From Streptococcus parasanguinis (lineage in GTDB: Bacteria; Bacillota; Bacilli; Lactobacillales; Streptococcaceae), in NCBI RefSeq assembly GCF_016648855.1, contig NZ_JACLQU010000001.1, positions 62,001 to 126,000 of the forward strand: DNA of 64,000 nucleotides, written 5' to 3'. Positions 35,378 through 43,082 of the stretch are shown in pieces. Below the pieces are notes generated by a model, which did not search any database, was not told where the DNA came from, and saw only the letters and a program-made list of their open reading frames with translations. Both the position numbers and the translations under genes were made by a program. Positions within the stretch are counted from its first letter, which is position 1; each line of letters opens with the position of its first letter.

Positions 35378-38101
35378 TTAGTCTACTGATTTGAGGGCTT
35401 CGAGCATGTCTACTTTTCGAAGATAATGGTCAACATAAATTCCTAACAGGAGCAAGAGAAGGAGCATTCCTCCGACAGGAAAGAGGAACACGCCAAGTCC
35501 CACTTTAGGGTAAAAGAGAATGGCATCTGGTGCAATCATGGCAATGAGGAATTGATGAAGATAATAACCACCCACTAATCCCATGAGGATCCCTATGATA
35601 GACAATAAGATGGTTTCGCGGTAAATATAGAGCGTCACTTCCTTATTATGGAATCCTAAGACCTTAATGGTCGATAATTCACGGATCCGCTCTGCCACAT
35701 TGATATTGGTTAAATTATACAAGATCACGATAGCTAGCAAGATCGATACGACTACTAGAATCATCATAGTGGTGTCCAAAGATTTGGCAACTGAATTAAA
35801 GAGGGAAATCATCGAAGCGTTCTGACTAACCGCCTTCACAGCTGCATGATTCATCATATCCCGACTGACAGCCTGTACTTGTCGTGTAGAAGGATTTTTC
35901 AACTGCACCAAATAGCTATTTGCTGAAGTCCGCTTTCCGTAGATTTTTTGGTAACTTGCCTGACCCATATAGATAAAATGGCCGACATAATTTTCAGTGA
36001 TTCCCGCCACCTTAAAAGAGTGACCATCTAAGATCAGTCGATCCCCGACTGTAACCTGGGCTAGTTGTGCTAGCTTACTACTGATGATGACCCCTTTCTT
36101 GAGAGACAAGGACTCTCCTTGCTTGAGAGAACGCAAGCTGACAAAGGGAGAAAAATCTGTACGATCCGTTACCATCATCGTAATGGTCTGCTTGTCGCGT
36201 CCACCCTTTAAAGAAGCTTCGATGACCTTACTATAAATCGGTCGATAATCTTTGATATCTGATTTTTCCAGACGATTGGTTAGTTCCTTGCTTTCTTGGC
36301 TTGATGCATTGGTTTTTTGGGTTACAATCAACTCATAAGATAGGATCTCTTGAAATTGGCGTTTGGAAACCCCTCCTACAGAAGATTGAATCCCTAGCCC
36401 TGCAAAGAGGAGAGCAACAGAACCTGCCACTCCAAAAATGGTCATCAGCATCCGTTGTTTGTAACGAAAGAGATTACGAGCAGTGACCTTGTGGGTGAAA
36501 CTCAGACGCTCCCAAATAAAATGGAGACGCTCCAGGAAAATCTTCGAACCAGATACCGGTGGTTTAGGAAGCAATAAAAGATTAGCTTCTTCTTTTAATT
36601 CCTTACGCGAAACCCAGTAAGCCGGAAGCACACTCGCGACGAAAGACAGTCCGAGCGCAATCAGAGTCATATCCCCATAAAAATACTCTCTGCTCTCTCC
36701 AATCACCATCCCTTGCGTGATAATGTTGGAAATGATCCCCGATAGGAAATAATGGCCCAGCAAGGTTCCTAGAAGGGTACCGATCGTCCCTGCAAAGAAT
36801 CCATAGAGGACAAATTTGAGAATGATGTCCCTGGTACGATAGCCCAGCGCCTTAAATATCCCTGCATTGGTTCGCTCTTCATCGACAAAGCGGGTCATCG
36901 TGGTAAAGGTCACCATGGCGGCTACTAGATAAAGAACAACCGGAAAAATATTTCCGACAGCGGAAATACTACTACTAGCATTGCTATACATCAAGTAACC
37001 TTGTCCACCTGGCATGGTCTTGCGGTCATAGACATGATAAGTTGGAATTTCCAGCTGATCTCGCTCCCTTTGCGCTTTTTTCAGCTCCTCCTCTTTTTTT
37101 GCGAGCTCCGTTTCACCTGCAGTCCAGTCCTTCTTTTTCTGATCCAGTTGTTCTTGAGCTTGATGGAGCTTTTCTTGACTGGCTACTTGCTCTTTAGCTG
37201 GCAGAAAGGAAGCTAATTTTTTGAACTGGGCCTCCTGCAACTCTAATTGTTTTTGAGCCTGATCGATCTGACTCTTGGCTGACTGGAGTGTTTCCTTGGC
37301 ACGACTGAGTTCTTTCTGGCCTTTTTGAATCTGTCCATCCGCCTCCTGCTTGAGTCTTTGATAGCGGGCCTTTCCATTGTCTTTCAGAAGTTTTTCTAAC
37401 TCTTCTTGATGGGCTTCGAGCCCTTTTTGGTAGACTTGCGAAAAAGAATCTAAAGACTTCAGATCATCAAACTGAATCCGTGCCATCGCGGGAAGTTTAG
37501 TCGTAAAGACCTCTTTTGAAACTAGTGCATAGGCATCTAGATTTCCACTGCCACTCATGGCAGTGCCTAAATTTTTTTGAGACCACATCTCAGAGGATTG
37601 AACAAAGCCAACAATGGTGAATTGCTTTCGCTTTAAACTAGAGCGCGTTCCAGCTTTTTCTTCAAGTGTGAGGGTATCCCTTATCTGATAGCGATCCTCC
37701 CAAAAACTTGCTAGGGCCAGTTCCCCTTCTTTTTGGGGCAGGCGCCCCTTGGTCACACGAAAAGAAGAAAGGCTCTTTGGAACAGAAAAAAGTCGAATTG
37801 CCTCTCCTGTTCCTTTCACTGTCAAATCCAGCAGTGAACCAAATTCGACACGCGCCCCTTTGACTCCTAAAAACTCCTCTTGGTCTACCTGGTCTAATCC
37901 CAAGTCCCCCATGACAGCAAGATCTAGCATCTTTTGTTGCTGAATAAACTGGTTAGCCGTTCGGTGCATATTTGGAGTGGTCACCTTTAAGCCAACCAAG
38001 GCCAAGCTTCCCAACAACATCAAGGTTAAGATGGAGAGAAAACGTCCTTTTGAATGTGTAAAGGAAGCAAACAAATCCTTCCAATAGACTTTTCGTTTCA
38101 T
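35378..38101 (-). CDS. FtsX-family ABC transporter permease with coiled-coil insert
   Basis: 907 residues. One N-terminal helix (about 17-40), a large extracytoplasmic region containing a coiled coil at roughly 245-345 (rich in Q, K, E, A), then two FtsX/MacB-type membrane blocks with FTTMTRFVDEERTNAGIFKAL and INVAERIRELSTIKVLGFHN, the latter the usual permease signature. Such proteins do mechanotransmission, export or lipoprotein transfer rather than import. It works with the ATPase encoded 13 bases upstream. Substrate unknown. Confidence 0.88.
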   Translation of the reverse strand: MKRKVYWKDLFASFTHSKGRFLSILTLMLLGSLALVGLKVTTPNMHRTANQFIQQQKMLDLAVMGDLGLDQVDQEEFLGVKGARVEFGSLLDLTVKGTGEAIRLFSVPKSLSSFRVTKGRLPQKEGELALASFWEDRYQIRDTLTLEEKAGTRSSLKRKQFTIVGFVQSSEMWSQKNLGTAMSGSGNLDAYALVSKEVFTTKLPAMARIQFDDLKSLDSFSQVYQKGLEAHQEELEKLLKDNGKARYQRLKQEADGQIQKGQKELSRAKETLQSAKSQIDQAQKQLELQEAQFKKLASFLPAKEQVASQEKLHQAQEQLDQKKKDWTAGETELAKKEEELKKAQRERDQLEIPTYHVYDRKTMPGGQGYLMYSNASSSISAVGNIFPVVLYLVAAMVTFTTMTRFVDEERTNAGIFKALGYRTRDIILKFVLYGFFAGTIGTLLGTLLGHYFLSGIISNIITQGMVIGESREYFYGDMTLIALGLSFVASVLPAYWVSRKELKEEANLLLLPKPPVSGSKIFLERLHFIWERLSFTHKVTARNLFRYKQRMLMTIFGVAGSVALLFAGLGIQSSVGGVSKRQFQEILSYELIVTQKTNASSQESKELTNRLEKSDIKDYRPIYSKVIEASLKGGRDKQTITMMVTDRTDFSPFVSLRSLKQGESLSLKKGVIISSKLAQLAQVTVGDRLILDGHSFKVAGITENYVGHFIYMGQASYQKIYGKRTSANSYLVQLKNPSTRQVQAVSRDMMNHAAVKAVSQNASMISLFNSVAKSLDTTMMILVVVSILLAIVILYNLTNINVAERIRELSTIKVLGFHNKEVTLYIYRETILLSIIGILMGLVGGYYLHQFLIAMIAPDAILFYPKVGLGVFLFPVGGMLLLLLLLGIYVDHYLRKVDMLEALKSVD

Positions 38102-38114
38102 GCTACCACCTCTT

Positions 38115-38816
38115 CTAATACTCTAGTGTAGCAATATCTTGAGGAAGCTCATTGATTTCTACCGACTTGACCTTGGCGTCATGCATGCGAATCACACGGT
38201 CTGCAATCGGAGCTAGGGCACCATTATGGGTTACGATGATGACCGTCGCTCCCTTTTTTCGAGACATATCCTGTAAAATCCCCAATACTTGCTTACCCGT
38301 CTGGTAATCCAAGGCTCCCGTTGGCTCATCACAAAGGAGAATTTTAGGGTTCTTCGCCACTGCCCGAGCGATCGCCACCCGTTGTTGCTCGCCGCCTGAC
38401 AATTGGGCAGGAAAATTATCAAGACGATTGCCAAGTCCTACTTCTCTTAAAACAGCTTCCGGATCCAGAGCATCAGAAACAATTTCTGAAGCCAACTCAA
38501 CATTCTCCTTAGCTGTCAAATTGGGGACCAGATTATAAAATTGAAAGACAAAACCAACATCATCTCGTCGATAATTGGTTCGTTGATGAGCATTGAGCTT
38601 TGCAATATCCACCCCATCAATCAGAACCTGACCCTCGTCATTGGTGTCCATCCCTCCTAAGATATTGAGAACCGTTGATTTTCCAGCTCCTGATGCTCCC
38701 AAAATAATGACCAACTCGCCTTTTTCAATCTCAAAGGAAACATCCCGGTTAGCGAAAATTTCTGTTTCTCCACTCGTATAGCGCTTGTAACAATGCTGCA
38801 TTTCGATGTAGGCCAT
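38115..38816 (-). CDS. ABC transporter ATP-binding protein (LolD/MacB type)
   Basis: 233 residues from the ATG at 38816. Walker [11 protein letters not shown]-loop [14 protein letters not shown], signature [14 protein letters not shown] and Walker [13 protein letters not shown] are intact. The type (MacB/LolD/FtsE-like) matches the permease gene that follows. A GTG four codons upstream sits directly on the AGGAG and is unlikely to be the start; the ribosome site AGGAGG is 11 bases before the ATG. Confidence 0.92.
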   Translation of the reverse strand: MAYIEMQHCYKRYTSGETEIFANRDVSFEIEKGELVIILGASGAGKSTVLNILGGMDTNDEGQVLIDGVDIAKLNAHQRTNYRRDDVGFVFQFYNLVPNLTAKENVELASEIVSDALDPEAVLREVGLGNRLDNFPAQLSGGEQQRVAIARAVAKNPKILLCDEPTGALDYQTGKQVLGILQDMSRKKGATVIIVTHNGALAPIADRVIRMHDAKVKSVEINELPQDIATLEY

Positions 38817-38935
38817 TTCCTCTCCCACCTCCTACTTCCTATCTATATTATAGTCCTTTTCTGATAGATTACAAAGAAATCGAGGTAGTAGAAAACAAGG
38901 TTATCCTAAATTATCATGAACAATTATAAATTTTA

Positions 38936-38944
38936 TGCTATAAT
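38936..38944 (+). promoter_or_regulatory. mntH promoter (extended -10)
   Basis: TGCTATAAT, about 40 bases before the GTG start at 38985. It decides against the longer reading from 38916. Confidence 0.6.
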
Positions 38945-38984
38945 TAGAGACAAATTTGATTTATTCTTAGAAAGAAGGCTCATT

Positions 38985-40331
38985 GTGAGTTTACAACAGT
39001 TTGAAAGGAAATCACTTCAAGAAATCAACCAATCTATTGACGTGCCAAAAGGGATCCCTTTTTGGAAGACCCTTCTGCTCTTTTCAGGACCAGGAAGTCT
39101 AGTAGCTGTCGGCTATATGGATCCGGGAAACTGGATTACGAGTGTCGTCGGAGGGGCCCAATACCGCTACCTCCTCCTATCAGTGGTTCTTCTCTCGTCT
39201 TTAATCGCCATGCAGTTGCAACAAATGGCTGGTAAACTAGGGATTGTCCATCGTAAGGATCTGGCCCAAACAACCGCCCATCATTTGCCAAAATGGCTTC
39301 GCTATACTCTTTGGATTGTGATCGAGCTTGCCTTGATGGCGACAGATTTAGCAGAAGTCATCGGATCAGGGATTGCCCTCCACCTTCTTTTTGGTTGGCC
39401 CTTGCTCTTTTCTATCCTGATCACTATCTTTGATGTCTTTCTATTACTGGGACTCATGCATCTAGGATTTCGAAAGATCGAGGCCATCGTTTCAACCTTG
39501 ATCCTCACGATCCTTGCAATTTTTGGCTATCTGGTTTTCCTATCGAAACCAGATATCGGAGGAATCTTCGCTGGCTTCCTCCCTCAAAAAGAGGTGCTAG
39601 GAATTGGACTTCCAAAAGGAAATGAAGCCTTAACCTTGGCGCTTGGAATTATCGGGGCAACCGTAATGCCCCACAACCTCTATCTCCACTCTTCTATTTC
39701 GCAAACGCGAAAAGTCGATTACAAGGATCCCGCAGATATCAAACGGGCAGTGCGCTTTATGACCTGGGATTCAAATATTGAATTGAGTTTGGCTTTCGTC
39801 GTCAACTCCCTCCTCTTGATTCTTGGAGCGGCCCTCTTCTTTGGTCATGGAGATAAGATCGGTGCTTTCTCTAGCATGTACAACGCCCTCAAGGATAACC
39901 ATATTGCCGGCGCTATCGCTAGTCCCTTCTTGTCCACCCTCTTTGCCATCGCTTTGTTAGCCAGTGGTCAAAATTCAACCATTACCGGGACCCTAACCGG
40001 TCAAATCGTTATGGAAGGTTTCTTACGATTCCGCCTGCCACAATGGGTCGTTCGTCTCATGACTCGGATCATTGCCCTTCTTCCTGTCATCATCGTTGCA
40101 ATTTTATTCGGTGACCAAGAACATGTCCTTGATGACCTTCTGGTTTATTCTCAAGTCTTCCTATCAGCAGCTCTTCCATTCTCCATCTTCCCTCTGGTTT
40201 ATTTCACCTCCAACAAGGAAATCATGGGAGAACATGTCAATGCGAAATGGAATACCTTCTTGGGCTATCTCGTTGCGATTGTCTTAACCATCTTAAATTT
40301 CAATTTGATTGTGACGACTTTTATCAAATAA
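38985..40331 (+). CDS. mntH: Nramp family Mn2+/H+ transporter
   Basis: 448 residues with eleven predicted membrane helices. The metal-site motifs are GYMDPGNW (helix 1, residues 44-51) and GATVMPHNLYLHSS (helix 6). It imports manganese with protons. I chose the GTG at 38985 because AGAAGG lies six bases upstream and because the promoter TATAAT (38939-38944) would be inside any longer protein; an ATG at 38916 is therefore rejected. It stands alone, with its own terminator. Confidence 0.93.
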   Translation: MSLQQFERKSLQEINQSIDVPKGIPFWKTLLLFSGPGSLVAVGYMDPGNWITSVVGGAQYRYLLLSVVLLSSLIAMQLQQMAGKLGIVHRKDLAQTTAHHLPKWLRYTLWIVIELALMATDLAEVIGSGIALHLLFGWPLLFSILITIFDVFLLLGLMHLGFRKIEAIVSTLILTILAIFGYLVFLSKPDIGGIFAGFLPQKEVLGIGLPKGNEALTLALGIIGATVMPHNLYLHSSISQTRKVDYKDPADIKRAVRFMTWDSNIELSLAFVVNSLLLILGAALFFGHGDKIGAFSSMYNALKDNHIAGAIASPFLSTLFAIALLASGQNSTITGTLTGQIVMEGFLRFRLPQWVVRLMTRIIALLPVIIVAILFGDQEHVLDDLLVYSQVFLSAALPFSIFPLVYFTSNKEIMGEHVNAKWNTFLGYLVAIVLTILNFNLIVTTFIK

Positions 40332-40332
40332 A

Positions 40333-40364
40333 GAAACCAGCACTTTAAAACGTGCTGGTTTTTT
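40333..40364 (+). terminator. mntH terminator
   Basis: ACCAGCAC / GTGCTGGT stem with an eight-base loop and TTTTTT. Confidence 0.85.
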
Positions 40365-40448
40365 GTTCGTCACTCTATCTTGTTCCTCCTTTTCCTAAAA
40401 ATTTCCTGACCATTTTTTTAGGAGGGAATTAATTTAAATCACTAATTA

Positions 40449-40465
40449 TTGTGAGGTTTTCACAA
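40449..40465. promoter_or_regulatory. Palindrome resembling a Rex or redox operator
   Basis: TTGTGAGGTTTTCACAA: perfect TTGTGA / TCACAA arms around five bases. Rex boxes have the same arms with a six-base centre, so the fit is close but not exact. It lies 95 bases above the TetR promoter. Confidence 0.35.
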
Positions 40466-40502
40466 AATCTTGTCAGTGCCCGTCATTCATAAATTTGTGA
40501 AA

Positions 40503-40534
40503 TTTTTGTACACTTTTCGTTATCTGTACAAAAA
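40503..40534. promoter_or_regulatory. 32-bp dyad, probable TetR operator
   Basis: TTTTTGTACA (40503-40512) and TGTACAAAAA (40525-40534) are perfect 10-base inverted arms, 12 bases apart. The dyad ends nine bases before the -35 box of the TetR gene. Confidence 0.55.
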
Positions 40535-40543
40535 TGAGAATTA

Positions 40544-40572
40544 TTGTCTAATTTATATTTTTGGAGTATAAT
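40544..40572 (+). promoter_or_regulatory. Promoter of the TetR gene
   Basis: -35 TTGTCT, 17-base spacer, -10 TATAAT; leader of about 87 bases to the ATG. Confidence 0.7.
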
Positions 40573-40665
40573 GCTATTTGTTAGTGTCGTGAAATTATTT
40601 AACCTATAAATTATTTCAATATCAAATAAATAGAAACAGATTTATACAACTATAGAAAGGAACAT

Positions 40666-41208
40666 ATGGTACGCCAAAGACAAACAACAACCAAGTCAGA
40701 CTTACGAAATGCACTCTCAAAACTGCTCTTGCAACAACCTTTTGACAGCATCACTATTCGACAATTAACCGAAACTGCTGGAATTAACCGAGGGACCTTC
40801 TACTTGCACTACGTCGATAAATACGACATGTTTGAGCAAATGAAAATGGACATGATGCAAGAATTAGATAGCCTCTTCGTTGAAGGAAGCCCTGTCAAGG
40901 TGAACTTTCTCAATGTCTTGACCGCTATTAAAGAGAATTATGATTTTATTTATGCATTGTCCCAATCCTGTTGCTCGGACTTCCGTAAATTGGTAAGAAG
41001 TTTTACCCTTCATGCACTAGACGATACTCCCCATGCGAAAGAACACATCATTTCAGACTTTCAAGTTCCATACAAGTATGGGCTAGAAATTTTCATCGCT
41101 ACGATTGAATCTGTAATTGTTACCTGGTTAGAATCGGGTGCAAAAGAGGACCCCATTGAAATTGGAACGATCATTCTCAGTGTCTGCGACTTTGCTAGCT
41201 GGAACTAA
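40666..41208 (+). CDS. TetR/AcrR family transcriptional regulator
   Basis: 180 residues. The N-terminal helix-turn-helix is clear: FDSITIRQLTETAGINRGTFYLHYVDKYDMFEQM. The C-terminal ligand domain is variable and includes a CC pair (SQSCCSDF). Ribosome site GAAAGGA. The gene has no partner on either side, so its target is likely itself, the upstream dyad, or a distant gene. Ligand unknown. The C-terminal end SVCDFASWN is short compared with most members, but the protein looks complete. Confidence 0.9.
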   Translation: MVRQRQTTTKSDLRNALSKLLLQQPFDSITIRQLTETAGINRGTFYLHYVDKYDMFEQMKMDMMQELDSLFVEGSPVKVNFLNVLTAIKENYDFIYALSQSCCSDFRKLVRSFTLHALDDTPHAKEHIISDFQVPYKYGLEIFIATIESVIVTWLESGAKEDPIEIGTIILSVCDFASWN

Positions 41209-41215
41209 ATCCCCC

Positions 41216-41250
41216 AACCTTTTCCTATCCTTCTGGAGAAGGTTTTTCTT
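41216..41250 (+). terminator. Terminator of the TetR gene
   Basis: AACCTTTTCC / GGAGAAGGTT stem (one G-T pair), nine-base loop, TTTTTC. Confidence 0.75.
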
Positions 41251-41308
41251 TTGGCAAATGAAAAAAGATCTGATCACCTTGTTCAACTTGTTTGTAAGGA
41301 AGTAAAAA

Positions 41309-41333
41309 GGCAGGATCCTAACATCCTGCTTTT
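41309..41333 (+). terminator. GCAGGAT hairpin, copy 1
   Basis: GCAGGAT / ATCCTGC stem, six-base loop, TTTT. A near copy lies at 41597-41622. No gene for it to end is seen here other than the TetR gene, which already has a terminator. Confidence 0.6.
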
Positions 41334-41448
41334 AGAATGTAGACAAACTACTTTAAAGTAAAATAAGTTAAGCGATTTTGTAAAAAAAATAAAAATGAGT
41401 TCCATTTTTTAAATCGATTCAAGAAAATACCGAAACTTTCCGCTGTGA

Positions 41449-41562
41449 GAAAAGTGCCTGAAACAATAAGGTTTCAGGCACTCGGGAGTTTTGAGACCCT
41501 AGGCTCAAAACTAAGTCTTGGAACTTCGAAGAAGTTCGCTGACGTCCGTACTCACCTAAGGA
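41449..41562 (-). ncRNA. Candidate structured small RNA with three hairpins and terminator
   Basis: Reading leftward: GAACTTC/GAAGTTC with a three-base loop (41537-41521), GTTTTGAG/CTCAAAAC with an eight-base loop (41511-41488), then GTGCCTGAAAC/GTTTCAGGCAC with a six-base loop (41481-41454) followed by TTTTCTC. Three perfect hairpins in 85 bases, the last with the form of an intrinsic terminator. A TATAAA lies at 41574-41569 but the -35 is poor. No ORF. Either an sRNA or an intergenic repeat. Confidence 0.5.
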
Positions 41563-41596
41563 AAGTTTTTTATATGACTTTGTCTTCAATCTGAAG

Positions 41597-41622
41597 GCAG
41601 GATCTTAACATCCTGCTTTTTC
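41597..41622 (+). terminator. GCAGGAT hairpin, copy 2 (tehB 3' side)
   Basis: GCAGGAT / ATCCTGC stem with a six-base loop and TTTTT on the rightward strand. It lies just beyond the tehB stop; in the leftward direction its T-run is poor. Confidence 0.6.
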
Positions 41623-41623
41623 T

Positions 41624-42484
41624 CTATTTTTTCTTTGCCAACATAGTTGCAAATCGAAGTTGAATCCGATGGCCATTCTCATCTCGACGATGGAGATGGC
41701 CAGGATTTTCATTGTATTTGACCAATTCCCAACCCTTGTAATACTCCGCCAATTCTCCTTCTTTAAAGGTGAACGAGAAGGGCATCTGGCAGGGATAATC
41801 TTCCGTATCCATGGCACAGACAATGAGATTGTAGCCACCTGGATTGGTATGCTCTTGCATATTGCGGATAATCGCTGGAATCCGATCAGCGTCTAAAAAC
41901 ATGAGGACCACAGTTGATACGATAAAGTCATAGTTTTGGGTAAGGGCTGCAGCATTGATATCATAAAGGCCCACTGGCATGTCCAGATCTTCCTCAGCGA
42001 CAATACTTTGTAAGATCTCAAGTGCCAGCTCATTTTGATCCACCGCTGTTACGTCAAAGCCATGTTGGGCCAAAAAGAGGGCGTTGCGTCCTTGCCCGCA
42101 TCCTAGATCCAGTGCCTTTCCAGCGGGGACAATTCCCACTGCTTCTAGCACTTCTGAATGGACAGGGTTGGTGTTGTATTTTTTGGGGAAATAGTCTTTT
42201 GGCTCACAGTAAAATTCCAAGTACCACTCCACATCGTCAGTCGCTGCTTCCACACGGTGCCAGGCCTGGGGTTCGGCCATGGGGTTTTCTGCTCCTGCTT
42301 CAAAGAGGTGGCTCGCGATTTCTTCCCCCTCTTCGGTCAATTCAATAAATCGTAACTGACCTTTTAAAACAGTAATCTTTCCCCAGGTTCCTACCTTGGT
42401 ATTGTGCTTTCTTTGAAGAGCTTCTGGCATGGTATCCTTGGTCCAGATAGGCATGCGCTTGTAAGCGATCAATTTTTGTGTCAT
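41624..42484 (-). CDS. tehB: TehB-type SAM-dependent methyltransferase
   Basis: 286 residues. An N-terminal cupin-like TehB domain (about 1-85, with VGTWGKITVLKGQLRFIELT) precedes a class I methyltransferase (ALDLGCGQGRNALFLAQHGF from about 125, SAM-binding). Homologues methylate tellurite and give resistance; the natural substrate may differ. Ribosome site AAAAGGAG. It is next to smpB-rnr as in pneumococcus. Confidence 0.92.
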   Translation of the reverse strand: MTQKLIAYKRMPIWTKDTMPEALQRKHNTKVGTWGKITVLKGQLRFIELTEEGEEIASHLFEAGAENPMAEPQAWHRVEAATDDVEWYLEFYCEPKDYFPKKYNTNPVHSEVLEAVGIVPAGKALDLGCGQGRNALFLAQHGFDVTAVDQNELALEILQSIVAEEDLDMPVGLYDINAAALTQNYDFIVSTVVLMFLDADRIPAIIRNMQEHTNPGGYNLIVCAMDTEDYPCQMPFSFTFKEGELAEYYKGWELVKYNENPGHLHRRDENGHRIQLRFATMLAKKK

Positions 42485-42573
42485 GCTGCTTCTCCTTTTT
42501 CTTTCACTACCCTTATCATACAGAAAAAAGCCCCTTTTTACAAGTTAGAAAAAGGAGAGCCCATCTCTAAGAA

Positions 42574-42613
42574 AAAAGACAGATCTGAAACGAGTTTCAA
42601 AACTGTCTTTTTC
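42574..42613 (-). terminator. smpB terminator
   Basis: AAAAAGACAG / CTGTCTTTTT stem around an inner TGAAAC/GTTTCA hairpin, directly after the smpB stop. Confidence 0.8.
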
Positions 42614-42614
42614 T

Positions 42615-43082
42615 TTAACGTGTATTGTATTGTTTCATGACCCGTTCAATATCCCGGTTTTGTTCCCGACGTTTGATAGATTCACGCTTGTCATAATCAT
42701 GTTTCCCTTTAGCAAGCCCCAAAAGCAATTTGGCATAGCCGTCCTTGAGATAGACCTTCAAAGGCACCAAGGTCATTCCGGTCCCTTTGGTGTCTTGGTC
42801 CAGCTTTTGGATTTGCTTTTTATGAAGAAGAAGCTTACGACGACGGTCTGGGTCTTGGTTCCAGATATTGCCTTCCTCGTAAGGGGCAATGTGGACATTG
42901 CTAAGCCAAACTTCGCCATTTTTAACTTGTGCAAAACCATCTTTCAAGTTAATGCGTGCTGCACGGACACTTTTGATCTCTGTACCTGTCAGCACCATCC
43001 CTGCTTCTATTGTATCCACGATGGTGTAGTCATGTCTCGCCTTTTTATTTTGTGCGACTACCTTTCCTTCGCCCTTTGCCAT
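42615..43082 (-). CDS. smpB: SsrA-binding protein SmpB
   Basis: 155 residues, standard length. It binds tmRNA and brings it to stalled ribosomes for trans-translation. Typical features: [28 protein letters not shown] at the start and the basic C-terminal tail [18 protein letters not shown]. The start lies 38 bases inside the end of rnr, so the two are tightly coupled. Ribosome site AAGGAAGGAG. Confidence 0.97.
   Translation of the reverse strand: MAKGEGKVVAQNKKARHDYTIVDTIEAGMVLTGTEIKSVRAARINLKDGFAQVKNGEVWLSNVHIAPYEEGNIWNQDPDRRRKLLLHKKQIQKLDQDTKGTGMTLVPLKVYLKDGYAKLLLGLAKGKHDYDKRESIKRREQNRDIERVMKQYNTR

Noticed and set aside
38916..38984. Longer mntH start at ATG 38916
   Set aside because: The promoter -10 box would lie inside the coding region, while the GTG at 38985 has a well-placed ribosome site.
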